DNA of 64,000 nt from Beverwykella pulmonaria. Taxonomy: Eukaryota > Ascomycota > Dothideomycetes > Pleosporales > Melanommataceae. The stretch's first letter is position 1. The number at the start of each line of letters is the position of its first letter. Under the pieces are notes generated by a model. It was not told the origin of the DNA. It searched no databases and was given only the letters and a program-made list of their open reading frames with translations. The translations under genes were made by a program, and so were the position numbers. The stretch spans positions 2,137,113 to 2,201,112 of the forward strand of contig BCHH01000005.1 of NCBI GenBank assembly GCA_001599595.1, read 5' to 3'. Positions 1 through 11,317 of the stretch are shown in pieces.

Positions 1-1030
1 ATCCTCCGCTAACCTATGGACAAGGTAGTCCCGCTCTCTTTGCGTCAGAAAGCTCGCCGTCTCTGGGCTGTCAGGTAGCACTTTCCATATTATAAAGGCG
101 AGTCCGACTGGAATCAGGCCTAGTGGAGTGGAGCACGTATTAGCTGACAATCATCAAGTATAGGGCGAAAATTTGTCCTCACCTTCAATGAGGAAAATCC
201 ATTGCCAGCCTTCGAGCCCAGACTTTCCGTCCAGCTTCTGTATGCCGTATGCGAGAAGACCCGAGAAAGCGCCTGAGAGGGTCGCCGCGACGTAGAAGAC
301 CGCCATTCTGCGCTGGACTTCGTAGCGACGGTACCAGAGAGTGAGCAGAAATGTAGCCGCGGGGAAGAAACCGGCCTGGACACAAGATGGTAAGCACGGG
401 CTGCGCAAATACGTGAATCCGGCCAAAATACCTCAGTGACACCAAGGAAGAAACGTCCCGCGAGAAGCCCGCCGTAGCTGTTGACTAGTCCCATGAGCCT
501 ATTCGGTTTGTTACTTAGTTATGGCTCGGCTTGGGGGAGTCGAAATAGTACGAACGTCATGACAAGACCCCAACAGAACATCAAGATTGTTATCCAACGA
601 GAGGGCCGCATCATCTTCAAAACGATGTTGCTGGGGACCTCGAGAAGCGTGTACGGGACGAAGAAGAGGGTGACGGCTGTGTTGTATTGCAGTCCATGCA
701 TGTTCAAATCTTTGGTTAAGCCGGCAACATTCGCGTTTCCAACTGCGAGAACGTTAGCCACGCGGCCCAAAAGACCCAAAGAAAGCTCCAGAATGGAAGA
801 AAAGACTCACTGTTTGACCGATCGAGGAATGCGACAAGATACAAGAGCGCAAGGACAGGCACAAGCCGGTAATCCACCTTGGAGAGAATGCGCCTCCCTT
901 CTTCGTCGCTGACATCAATATTGGCTTCGAGCTCGCCATCCGAGCTCAATTTCTTCTCGCCATCTCCAATGTCCTCGATCTTCTTGTCGTCGCTGAGGAC
1001 GAGGTCGGATTTCGTGGTGGCAGTCTCCAT
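1..1030 (-). CDS. MFS transporter, anion:cation symporter (Dal5/allantoate permease-like), 3' end off window
   Basis: Plasma-membrane major facilitator of the fungal Dal5/Tna1 type, which imports organic anions such as allantoate, nicotinate or other carboxylates with protons. Five exons can be joined: 1030-811, 742-556, 498-432, 375-183 and 119 to beyond base 1; every junction keeps frame. Joined motifs are family hallmarks: the acidic N-terminus leads to LDRSNIGNANVAGL (TM1 and loop), then VMTLMGLVNSYGG, RFFLGVTEAGFFPA and IFLIEGLIPVGLAF, then PDSPETASFLTQRER at the start of the central cytoplasmic loop. The exon 2 donor is GT followed by TCGT, a weak site, but it is the only one that restores the frame. 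Roughly half the protein is present and the C-terminal six helices lie outside. The substrate cannot be told from sequence. Confidence 0.9.
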
Positions 1031-2856
1031 TGTGCGCGCCCGTGCTGTGAGCTTCGCGTGAACAGCTGGTTAACGAAAGGGAAGAATTTTTGAGAATAGG
1101 ATCAGACGGTCGGCAACAAGGTCTTTGTATGCCCCGCGGCGCGGAACGGTACCGACATCATCCACGACAGGGAACATGTTTCCGAGGCAGTTGTTGGCCA
1201 GACACGGTGTTTTGCGGAGACGTCGATAATCTGGGGTAATTAGTTTGGTGGCGATTCTGCCGGGCGGGGTAGCATCAGGATCAGCGGATGGCACGTGGGG
1301 AACCGCTCTCGGTCTTTTATTTGTGGAATTTTGATTAAATAAGGAAGGAAGCCCGAGCAGAGAGTGTTGTTAATTGGATGCCGTCTTCCTAAACATTTGC
1401 CGATTGTTGAGGAAGATATACCGCGATAACGGGATGGTTTTGAGAAAGGTCGGGGAAGTTGCACCCGAGCAAGTAGCGTGTTCCTTCGAAGGCAACATTT
1501 CGTATTTATGTGCATCGTGACTTCGCTCTGACTCGCGAGGCTCGTCAGTCAAAATCATCCCAACAAAGCTTTGGAGAGCACTGATACCCTGTTGTGGGGG
1601 TCAAGGGAGGTATTCTCGGGATACAATTTTTTCTGACAGCTTGTCGCCCAATGTCGTCGGGTCCTGATTGGTCGAACGTTTGTCAGACCTTGAAACATTA
1701 TCGTTCAAGGCGCCCAGACAAAGGATCTCGGATATCTCTGCACATGGCCCATGACCCGGCTTCTGTGTCTCACGCCGGGCAACATGCCACAAGCCTGGTA
1801 TTCGGAACAGGTGCTGACCTGCATAAATTTGGAAGACCGCCTGCTAGTCCCTTAACACCTAAGGCTAGCGGGTTTCCCCTATAATTGCCCCTTCTGGAAG
1901 GTTCGAATGGGCTTAAGGTATACAAACCAATTATTGTTTTTTTTAATAGATTTGATAGAAGAATGTGCATTTGAGTGAGTAATATATCCACAGATTGCCA
2001 GAATAGATTCCTCGTCACATTGTTAGTGTTCCTGTCCACTTTATTATCAGCAGTGAATGTGATTCCCAACATGCGAGCAATTTTCCGATGACTGTAATTT
2101 CTGACTCCAAGAATAGGTATATAAGATGTGTATCAATCGCTTCGGTTCTTGCTTCTTTATTCATAACAGAAGGCCTCCACTTACTTTACGAGGCTCTCTT
2201 ATAAAAAGGACAGGTTGCTCCCAGATCCTAAATCTCACATCTAGCTACGACAAGAACGAACCAGAGAGCTTTATCCACAATGAAGTACAACAATCCTAAA
2301 ATCCAGACAGTGAGAACTTAGCATAATGCGTGAAATGACTGGATGAGTGGAATAAAATGTGTTCCCAAGCTACAACGACGTAACATCGAACAGATGATAA
2401 AAAAAGCTAATAGATATATATCCTTAGTTATGAACTTGCAGAACAGGTGGCTATGTCCAAAGCGTTTCATACATAGAAAGACCGCCAAAAAGATATTAGG
2501 CGCTTTCAATTTCTTTAACATCGAATGCTTCGATGTTCGATGGGCTTGGACAAGCCAGGCTCATAGATATTAAAAGGGAAAAAAAATTCGTGGATGTTAT
2601 TAGGAGATTTTGAACGAAAGCGCATCATGGAAAAGAGAAGGGAGAAAAAAAAAGGAGTAGTGGATAGAATGAAAATACGGGACGAGACATTCTATGCTGA
2701 ATGGAACAGGAGAGAAACTGCCTTCTATACAAACGATCCAGGAACAATTCCGTGCTACAACAAGCTCAGGATTGAAAATAACCAGTTCATTGATAGATTC
2801 CGCTACGGCTTTAAGTGGACGGATTACTGGGACAGCATGGATTTCAGTTTTCTTCG
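1031..2856. other. Intergenic, no gene recognised
   Basis: Upstream flank of the MFS gene. Only short open frames on both strands, none with a recognisable domain or paired splice signals. It becomes AT-rich from about 1900 to 2700. Confidence 0.6.
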
Positions 2857-3051
2857 TGTTGGGAGTATATAGAACGTAGTGATCACGTGGTGATGTTGTG
2901 ACCACCTGGTTATCACGTGATGCACTAGCGATGCTTGGCGGCAGAGGGGTGTGATGATTCCCTCAGCTGCACCTCACGTAGACATATACATGAATTAACA
3001 CCTCGTTTAGAACACCCCCATTGCTATTGCAATAGCCCTGTGAGACCAACA
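2857..3051 (+). mobile_element. Solo LTR (Ty1/copia-like), copy A
   Basis: A 195-bp element that begins TGTTGGGAGTATAT and ends GTGAGACCAACA, so it has the TG...CA ends and short terminal inverted repeat TGTTGG/CCAACA of a long terminal repeat. The 5 bp before it (2852-2856) and after it (3052-3056) are both CTTCG, a perfect target-site duplication. Two diverged copies lie at 39454-39650 and 60059-60217. No internal retrotransposon sequence flanks it, so it is a solo LTR left by recombination. The interior carries GTGATCACGTGG palindromes and the shared block CTAGCGATGCTTGGCGGCAG. Assignment to Ty1/copia rests on the TGTTGG end and 5-bp duplication only. Confidence 0.88.
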
Positions 3052-4298
3052 CTTCGATTCACGAACAAGGAAGGCATAAGGAAAAAATTCCATAATCACG
3101 TAGAAAGATTGAAACACCAATTTAGGGAGACCAATGGCAACTCGCACTGGGTATGCCTAAAATGTCTCTTCTGTGCCTAGGGTCCGTGGACACCACCAGG
3201 CGAGAATATGAAAAATATATCTATTCAACAGAAAGACGCTTTGGGGAAATCGAATTGAAGCTCCCCTATTTTGGAACTCAGATACCAGGACATTTTTCCG
3301 TTACGTCGACGACTTCTGTGCTCCTGAGGACGACGGTCTCGTTTGACCAACAAATGAGATGGGAACGCGCTCTGGCAACCCGTGCGGCTACGAGATTGGT
3401 ACGCCCTTGAGTTCATCGAAGATCCAAATCAACATAATTTTCTGATCAGTCGCATACACAAGCCCGTCACCGGCAATACGCTGTCAGTAGGTATGTGCTG
3501 CGGTAATTATTCCCTCTCAATATTTCTAATAGGGTGTCGAATGTACACTGATGGATGTCTAATAACTACCACAATTCTCAGCCCTGTCTGTGAAATGCCA
3601 ATCGTCGAGAGATAATAGCAAGGTTATTTTAAGCATTTCCGAGGCGTTGGAAAAAGTCACACCAGTCAAAAATGCCAAGGCTTCAAGACCCGGCGAAGGC
3701 GCCGGTCGCGTGTTTCCAAGCCCCGTATTTCGCATTCAAGCCCCACAAACTCAGATCCTAATTTCAACATCTCCCTCCTCAAAGTTCACTTCGATTTTCC
3801 AAATCTACATCTGAGTATATTATGAGGCAGTGTAGGTATGAAAGCAATACTTTCAACTCTAGTCCATTCTCAATTCTCAGTGTGACTTCCAAATAAATCG
3901 AACACAAAGCAGCAGCCTCGCAAAAGGGATGGTCACCCCTGCCAAAAATCGTCCTTTGAATACGATCGTGCCCAAAATACACGGGCCACCTGCATACACG
4001 AGATGCGATAGATTACTCACCTACTACGATTGGTTGCACCCCCTGTCGTCAAATATTCGCAAGGCCACGAAAATACCGCCAAGATCAAAGTGACTCTTGT
4101 TCTGGCTGGTGAGGACGCACTCGCGCGACCGTAATTGCTTGGAGACGGCACAGCAACATTAGATCAGATGTTTAAAATGACCTCGACGCCGCCTCAGAAA
4201 CGGGGACACCCAGCCAGCCTTGCGACTTCAACGGCTTTCTTCAGTCCATTCCCGCGGCCCTCGCCAACGACAAAGTCTTAACTGACAGTGTCAACAAC
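3052..4298. other. Intergenic, no gene recognised
   Basis: Between solo LTR copy A and the membrane protein at 4299. Overlapping short frames only. The last 250 bp before 4299 become richer in GC and C-rich, as expected of the downstream gene's promoter and leader. Confidence 0.55.
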
Positions 4299-5849
4299 AT
4301 GGCATTCCGCTGCGCACCAGCAGCTGTATGGCTAGCAATTCTGTTCCATACGTACACTGTCCGAGCAACAAGCGCCTTCTGGACTTACACCAGCCGATAC
4401 CAGTACGCCGTCTCGACTGATTTCTACACATGGGGTACCACCGTGGACTCAATCACATTCACCGATTATTCTCCACGCACCATCAAGCCGAACGTCATCC
4501 CAACTGTAGCCGCCATTTCTTCCTCGACGGCACTCTACACAACTGAGAATCTCCAACTCATTTACGAATGGTATCCCACCAACGCAGTTGCGTCGAGCGA
4601 CCTCGTCCCCGAGACGACGTACGATCCCAGTGCCACGGACACGACTACTTCCACAGGTACCGTGTATTACATGGAGGTTACACTTACACCACCTGCGACG
4701 TGCACGTCGCAATTCTCTTTCGTCACGAGTTTGAGCGTTGACGTACCTACCGAAGTGCAAGATCAGATGAAGCCTACAAGCACGGAATTCGAGGCTCCCA
4801 GCGTCTATACTTATAGTACGACCACATGGACGGCGTATCCTTATGTTACGCTTCATCTCAAACCGGGAGACGCGCCCATCACCACAACCACTAACTACTA
4901 TTACTCGTACTATGTTGCTAAGTGCATCAATCCCAACAGCACCAGCAGCACGACTTATAGCGGTAATGGTAACAGTTATAGCTACTGCTCGTACTATGGC
5001 GGTTGTAATGTTCTGCAGATCTGGGTTATCATCATTGCAGTCATCATTCCCACACTGTTTCTCCTCGGATTCGTCGAGTCTTGGTTCTGGTTTCGCCGTC
5101 TGATGACTGGTCGCGGGGCTATGCGTTTTGGGACTATCTGTTGGATCGGCATCTCACTTTGGGTTCTTTGTTTCACGCGGTTCCAGTCTGCGCGTTCCCA
5201 AGATGACCAAAAGCTTCTTCGCGAGAAGTGGAGGCAGATGAGCAGCGGCACTGCGTTCAAGCTATGGTGGAAATGGGGGTTCAGGCATTCGTACCCGACA
5301 GCACTACTCGGCGAGTACTCGAGAAACAATAGCGGTGTTCCTGGCACAAGTACTACGAACGGAACAACAGTCCCAGAGATGCAATATGCCAGTGGGATGC
5401 CACCATTAGGGCCTCCACCGCCACCTCCAGCCTTCATCAACCACAATGGCATCATCTACATACCCCAGGGCCAGCAGAGTCCCTACGCGCCTCAACCGAC
5501 AAGCTACCTCAACCATAGTGGCGTGATCTACGTCCCGCAGACCGAAGGCTATACTTCTCCATCGCCAGTGTCGAACTTCACACCTCCGCCTCAAGCATAC
5601 CAACAACAAGGGTACCAGCAACCCCCATACTATGATGCTTCAAAGGAATTACCTAGCACAACGACCGCAACCGAGGTCTCGAGTCTTGCACAGAGTCCAC
5701 CGAATCAGAACGTGCAACCGGCGGTGAGCGAGGTATCTGGCATTTCGTCGAGCCCGCCGTCGGGGCAGCAATACCAAGTGCCTCCAAGTGAGGTGGAGGC
5801 AAGAGCACCGGGCGATCATTCAGAGTGGGTTCCGCCAAAGCAAAATTAA
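4299..5849 (+). CDS. Secretory-pathway membrane protein with Ser/Thr/Tyr-rich ectodomain and proline-rich tail
   Basis: Intronless 516-residue protein of a kind common in filamentous ascomycetes but without an assigned function. A hydrophobic signal peptide (about 1-24) precedes a roughly 215-residue outer domain rich in Ser, Thr and Tyr with a few cysteines, likely O-glycosylated. A strong transmembrane helix (about 241-265, IWVIIIAVIIPTLFLLGF) and a second (about 277-293, FGTICWIGISLWVLCF) follow. A basic, Trp-rich segment (WRQMSSGTAFKLWWKWGFRHSYPTA, in part) comes next, then a Pro/Gln-rich tail with repeated NHNGIIYIPQ / NHSGVIYVPQ units. The start is the first ATG after a clear leader with a hydrophobic N-terminus. 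The twin tail repeats and proline stretch could bind WW or SH3 domains, which is inference. Confidence 0.85.
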   Translation: MAFRCAPAAVWLAILFHTYTVRATSAFWTYTSRYQYAVSTDFYTWGTTVDSITFTDYSPRTIKPNVIPTVAAISSSTALYTTENLQLIYEWYPTNAVASSDLVPETTYDPSATDTTTSTGTVYYMEVTLTPPATCTSQFSFVTSLSVDVPTEVQDQMKPTSTEFEAPSVYTYSTTTWTAYPYVTLHLKPGDAPITTTTNYYYSYYVAKCINPNSTSSTTYSGNGNSYSYCSYYGGCNVLQIWVIIIAVIIPTLFLLGFVESWFWFRRLMTGRGAMRFGTICWIGISLWVLCFTRFQSARSQDDQKLLREKWRQMSSGTAFKLWWKWGFRHSYPTALLGEYSRNNSGVPGTSTTNGTTVPEMQYASGMPPLGPPPPPPAFINHNGIIYIPQGQQSPYAPQPTSYLNHSGVIYVPQTEGYTSPSPVSNFTPPPQAYQQQGYQQPPYYDASKELPSTTTATEVSSLAQSPPNQNVQPAVSEVSGISSSPPSGQQYQVPPSEVEARAPGDHSEWVPPKQN

Positions 5850-7792
5850 CTTTTGGGTTAACTTCTCAGGGGCGAAGGGGAGGGCTTTGGAGGAACTGGG
5901 ACATAATTAGATATGGAGAATATTAATTCAGAATAATGAGTGGTGGTGCTGGTTGTTATTAGCGATATGATATCCAATTGTACAAGGGCTGCAGTATTCT
6001 GCAAGGTTTCTAGTTTAGTAGATATACTAGATCTTTTATTTGCTGTTATGGAGGTGCATGAATAAGTGTCGGCCGGTAAGCCACATGATGAGTTTCCTCT
6101 ATGTTCGCTTTCACTATCTCGGCAAGCTCCTAGCGTGCTTGGCAATCACACAGATATTTCTTCGGTAGCTCCTCAGTAAAATGAATGACTAGCATCTATC
6201 CCTCTATCAAACTTCGTCTCACCACGACAATAATTTTTGCTATCATAGAATAGAGGGGTATAGTATATGCCTTTAGTATTCAGAGATGGGCGTTTGCGAA
6301 GGTTTAGAGTTAGTAGCTCAAGCTCTGAAAGTGATGTGGTAATGTCGAAATATCTCAATATAGTCTCCTCGCTCTCAATTTAGATGGAAATCAAATCCCA
6401 CCTATCCCCCACCCTAGTCACCATCTCCGTTACGCTGCCCAAAATCTTCCGACATCCTCCCAGGATCTGGAATCCTCGAATGAATTCCTTAGTTCCCCAG
6501 TTGCTGGTCCATGTACACCCGCATCTGGTCTTGTCGGAGCGACATATATCAGAAGCTCCGCCAACAAGTATATCGGTAATTGCTATTTGGTCAAGACAGC
6601 CTCCACGAGTTCTGTGAAGGGCTTCCACCGCGAGTTAGCCGATGAGAAAAACACTTCGAGGAAACAGTTCTTTTCCTTGGCGCAGGTCAGCCACCATATC
6701 CGGTCCAAGTTCTGTTCCGGTTACTCGAGGAGCAAGCTAGTGTATAGTATATATAAACATTTTATCCATGCCAGAGCTCTGAATCCAGCGTTCTGATCAA
6801 AAAGGATAGAGCAAATTGCGCTCGGCATCAATACGAAACTAGTGGACTACATGGCTAGGAACTGACTTCTATCTTCAGATTAACGAATCAAATTCCAGGC
6901 ACCAATTTCACGTTCAGGGGCCACCACATACCCACCGTCAATTAAATTCGGGATGTTTTGGACGAATGGCGAGGCTTGGCAGGCTGCTACCAACAGCGGG
7001 ATCGAGGTTGACTGCTTTATACATGGAACATTCTTCACGAAATTTCAATTTTGTGTCCTGGACAAGTTTCGGATGAGCAGATTAAATGAGTGTATTGGGG
7101 ATAATTTACGTAGCAGCTTAACCTTCGTGGCTACCAGAACAGGACAATGATTTTGTCCAGGGAGCAGGAGAGAGGTCGCTACCTTGGGGTTAGCTATTTG
7201 ACTTTGGGTATTTCTTAAAGCATTAGCACGGCCGCGATACTCCAAAGTCGCTAAAATCTCTGATATGATATTTGGACACTCAAGACTTTGCCCATGGGTT
7301 TCCACAAGAGAATTGGTGGTCTGAGAATTCACTGCCTTGGCACATTATGGCGCAAAAAACGAGAAACACCAGTTATGGGGGAACTGCCCCAATGAAACAT
7401 TCAATGAAGTTCTTTGCAATGGTGGAAATTGAATGTAAGGTGAATGCACAGTTGCCCTTCTTTTTGCTTGATGTCTGCCTAAAGGCGGTTCAACGACAGC
7501 AACCTATTACTTATTGAAGGATATACTTGTTCTACAGTAGAAACTACACTGGTAGCTACAACAAGACAATGTAAAGCTAGTAAGACCCTTTACTTTATGG
7601 CTAGAATTAACTGTCCGTCCTATGGTAAATGAAAACGTTGAAGTAGGCAGTCGATTTATCGTGGCTGAACGCTTTACCACATTTGCTTAGTGTCTTTTCC
7701 TCGGCTTCTTGGACCACCCAAACGCCTACCTCAACTTCAACCTCAACCTCAACCTGTGCGCATCCACACTGTCTAGCTCACCAACATCAACT
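5850..7792. other. Intergenic with short tandem repeat
   Basis: About 1.9 kb, AT-rich between 5900 and 6400, with no convincing coding frame on either strand. A short imperfect tandem of CAACCT/CAACTT units lies at about 7727-7755, just ahead of the F-box gene start. Confidence 0.55.
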
Positions 7793-8876
7793 ATGTCAGA
7801 AGGACTAAGCATGAAGTAGGTCACATTGTCAGGTAGTAAATACAGTGTTACTGACTTTAAGTGACAGCGCGAATCGGAAGCGGCCACGTGCGGTGGCTAT
7901 CCGTAATCCCACTGCAATTGTCGATCATTACAAGACAAAGAAGCGCAGGAAATCAATGCGCAGAAAGTTCAGGTTATTAGACCTCCCAGCCGGTATATCA
8001 TTCCACATTCTATCTACGTCGATGAACTATAGCTGATGCAAGTCACATATAGAATTGAGGAATCGCATATATTATTATTGTGTCAACGAACCTGAAGAAG
8101 AGAGTGAAAAGAAAGTGTATCTTACCAAGCGGAACGAAAGACAGTATAGAGTTAAGACATTTATCGGCTTGACTCAAGCCTGTCGCCTAATCCGCCTTGA
8201 GTTCAGGCCACTTTACATGAATAATAAACAGATATATATATCTCTTGGACAGGCGAACGAGTATGTCACAGCATTCTTTCCATCTGATGAGTTGGCAGCC
8301 AATACCAAGAGTGAGCCTGTGCTTGGGCAAGATTTCGTTGTGGATATCGCACCGCACACTTCCCGCTCTGGACGACGCAAGAATCAATACATGGGGGCTC
8401 AAGACATCACAGCGCTTATCCGGCTTTCTCTAAGAGGTAGTAGCCAGCCCTTCCGATTTGAATGTACAGAGAGCGCCTCCGCGACTGAAACAAGCCTCCA
8501 TAAGCATTTGAATAGATTGGTCAGTGAGCATCGTGCGACTTGGGAAAAACATCTCTACACCAATATCCGAGAGATTCATGCTGGCATTGTGCAGGGTCGC
8601 CAACACATCCACATCTACTTGGTTCGCGGGTTTCTCAAGTGGGAGCATACAGTCGATGTTGCCAGGTCCCTGTCCTGGGCTCGATTACATTCATGGGTAA
8701 AGACGCTTCTATGCGATTTTGGTTTTCAAGATACTAGGGCTCGGGAGGATGGAAAATTCAGTGTGTGTGTGATCGGTGACAGTAAGCCAGATGACTCTCG
8801 TATTTCGCATGCTTTCCGATGGGATTCCGAATCGGGAGGCACGAGCTGGTTCCGAGGAATGCCTTCCTGGTATTGA
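7793..8876 (+). CDS. F-box-like protein (fungal LLDLPAELRNRIY family)
   Basis: Three exons give 325 residues: 7793-7815, 7862-7992 and 8053-8876. The second junction is firm: LLDLPA ends exon 2 and ELRNRIYYYC opens exon 3, rebuilding the LPAELRNRIY core of the F-box-like motif that recurs in ascomycete substrate adaptors for SCF ubiquitin ligases. The intron has GTATAT, a CTGAT branch and ATAG. The first small exon (MSEGLSM) is less certain, but its intron has GTAGGT, an ACTGAC branch and TTTAAG and keeps frame. Residues about 10-45 are Lys/Arg-rich, suggesting a nuclear signal. The C-terminal 230 residues match no domain I know. The target protein is unknown. Confidence 0.78.
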
Positions 8877-9231
8877 AGGCGTTTGAGCTGCGAACAAGAA
8901 GCCCTGAGGTTAGAAGTCAGCAGGGTGTCTCAAGGGTCTAGTGATGAGAATTTGAGGCAAGAAATCCTAATAGATATTGAGAGAGTGGTTATCTAGATCC
9001 TATAGCATTGAGTATATATTTGCAACATTAGATAATATCATGAAGTATATGCAGTAGCTTCTTGTTCTTTTATGCAACAGCTATTCAATCGCGAGAGCTA
9101 CAGCGATATGCGAACATAGTTTCTAGTAAGCCTTCCCGTGTAGCTGGATTTCTATACGCTTTTCACCTGTTTAAACGATTACAACCTCCTTCAGCGGAGA
9201 TTACTGCTGGTAGCATAGAGCCTTCAAACTC
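8877..9231. other. Intergenic, nothing recognised
   Basis: AT-rich spacer of about 350 bp with no coding signal. Confidence 0.6.
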
Positions 9232-10296
9232 ATGGATGGGATCAACATCAACGACCCAACTTCATATGCATATTCGGACGGTGGCGTTGCAATCCAGTCA
9301 TCCGCCATTGGTGCACCAGTCACAATTTACAATCCAGAGCATATCGGCTATGGACTCAGAGACATTATGAGTCGGTACAAATGGAGCATCAATGCTGTTT
9401 CGGCATGCGTTCCCGTGATGGTCAGAAATCCTGTTAAATGCCGCCCAGGAGGACAGCTCTCATGGCCAAACAATGGAAAAATTATGGAGCTTACAGCAAA
9501 CGACGGGAGTTGCCCACGAACGGTAAATGCAACCAAATCCCCGGAAGAATTCATCATCATCGTTTCACGCATCTGCAATCAAGGCGCCGTCGGGCAATCA
9601 AAGGTTATGTTTGGAGCATCGAATGGCAACTACGCCCAGTGGCTGGCAGCATCAGTTGGAAAAGATATCGGCCCTTCCTATCGTGGGCAAAAATACTCTA
9701 TCGAGTGTGACATAGATGCCCGAGACGTATTCCGATATCGCAATGTCACGCTACAGGCCTCTCGTATAGCCACAGACAAGTAGGTTTCTCAAAATTTTGC
9801 TTTTACTAGGGTACTCTCAGCAGGTGGGCCCTGTATTCTTCCGGGAAATCCGCCAGTCGCAGAAGCTCTAGCTGCGACGGTTTCCATGGGTCCTTATTTC
9901 CCAGTGTACGAGATCGCAATCACAGGATGGTTTCAATCTCTAGTCAATGTGATCTCCAGTACAGGAGACTACGGACATAATGTTAATGATTCTATCCGTC
10001 GCGGACCTTTCGCTTTCAACGATTCAACAAACGCTCTAGAAGATGTTTTAGGGCTTGTAGGGGCCTTGGCAGGATCTAGAGCTGTTCTGAACATGTCTCT
10101 GATCGATAGTACTGGGTCGGCAGAAGTAGTCTTCACGCGTGTCGGCTCGGGGAAGAAATTTGCTTTGGTGTATGCGACGGTGCCGCTATTGTCAGGTTTT
10201 ATCATGGTTATCATGTTGATAAGAACGGCAAAGAAGACGGGTGGGTATAAGTCTACGAGTTTACAAGACTTAGTGAAACTAGGAATGGATGAATGA
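9232..10296 (+). pseudogene. Fungal membrane protein of unknown function with one in-frame TAG
   Basis: The reading frame from 9232 runs to a TAG at 9781-9783 and then continues in the same frame to 10296, about 354 codons in all. The second half has protein-like composition (LSAGGPCILPGNPPVAEALAAT) and ends in a helix (LVYATVPLLSGFIMVIMLI) followed by a short basic tail. The only GT-AG pair that removes the stop and reads straight on is 30 nt, too short for a normal intron. A 91-nt intron (9766-9856) also keeps frame but drops good-looking sequence. I therefore favour a single nonsense change of CAG to TAG. Cysteines and NVT/NAT/NMS glycosylation sites suggest a type I surface protein. No signal peptide is visible, so the 5' end may be missing. 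Confidence 0.55.
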
Positions 10297-10704
10297 ACCT
10301 CTGTTTTAATAAACCCGTGTTGGGGTTAGGAAATTTTATAGGATCAAGAGTTAAGCAAGAGGGGCTAAGACAGAAAGAGCTACGGTGTTACACGTTATAA
10401 ATGTACACATAGAAAAGCTCAGCTGCACAAAGAGAATGAATTCGACTATATGAAGAAAAAAAGAGTAGAGAAAGCATAGTTCAACGATAAAAAGTAGAAG
10501 TGTACAATGCCTGCAAATGGATACTAAAGTAGACTAGATGAACGACATTGCAACGGCTATGGGAATGAACCGTCAGCATGGGCAAATGCACATATATAAT
10601 GCGTAGGATAGGCGAATTTCTCGTACCTGCTTTAGCACATCCCTCCTCGTCCTCTCTCCCTCCCTGACGTTTAGTGGCTTGTGGTCCAGATGCCTGAGTG
10701 AACC
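10297..10704. other. Intergenic, nothing recognised
   Basis: AT-rich stretch between the membrane protein and the decarboxylase relic. Confidence 0.55.
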
Positions 10705-11317
10705 CTACGCTCTTATTTGACCCACTAGCATACGAAGGGTTCAGCGGCAAGTTGCACGACGTGTCCATTGCGTGCATAAGATTTTGACCGGCAACAGCGA
10801 GAGATAAAGCAATATAGACTGGCTTACTTTCGCGGAGCATGACGTCTAGAACTCGGTTTATCTGGGACACGGCCGTGGCTGGCGAATTTAAGACTGTTGT
10901 TGTGGCAAATTGGTAGCCTCTTTGAACTTCAGAAAGGCTGGGTATAATTAAGCGAGAGCCGAGTGACGAGGAGAAGGGACTACACACTTTTGGAATTGTG
11001 CAGACGAATGCTCCACAATATATACAACCGGCTTTCCAGGAAAGATTTGTGAGCCGCAGTTAAAGCAGTTGGAGAGGTCTGATGGCTGATTTGATACTAC
11101 AAATGCTCTGATTTCTGCAGGATGTGAGGAAGAGGTCGCGAAAGCGAGATCCGCGTATTCAAGGTTGCTTCTTTGCATGGACCCGATGAACAATGACCCT
11201 GGACACTTTAGTATAGACGTCGATGAGGAAAGAACACACACCTGTTCCATGTCCTAGAACCCGTTTCACTCCACGTTCAGCTAACCTGGCAAAGAGGTAA
11301 TCGCCAATGGTAGGCAT
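10705..11317 (-). pseudogene. Pyruvate decarboxylase-like relic (TPP-enzyme N-terminal domain only)
   Basis: The ATG at 11317 opens MPTIGDYLFARLAERGVKRVLG, the opening of the N-terminal domain of thiamine-pyrophosphate decarboxylases (pyruvate, indolepyruvate or phenylpyruvate decarboxylase family). Later pieces in shifted frames resemble the following part of that domain: a PGKPVVYIVE stretch, then FATTTVLNSPATAVSQINRVL and MLRESKPVYIALS (compare the usual RPVYI.LP). Frameshifts and stops separate the pieces. The Glu-containing loop after the first 30 residues is not recognisable. The central and TPP-binding domains, about 400 residues, are absent. A functional decarboxylase is excluded; the original substrate cannot be told. 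Confidence 0.65.

Noticed and set aside
183..556. Apparent frameshift between exons 2 and 3 of the left-edge MFS gene
   Set aside because: Using the donor GTTCGT at 555 instead of GTACTA at 551 restores the frame and rebuilds VMTLMGLVNSYGG, so no frameshift is needed.
7727..7755. CAACCT tandem as an interstitial telomere
   Set aside because: Unit does not match the TTAGGG-type fungal telomere repeat; only about four imperfect units.
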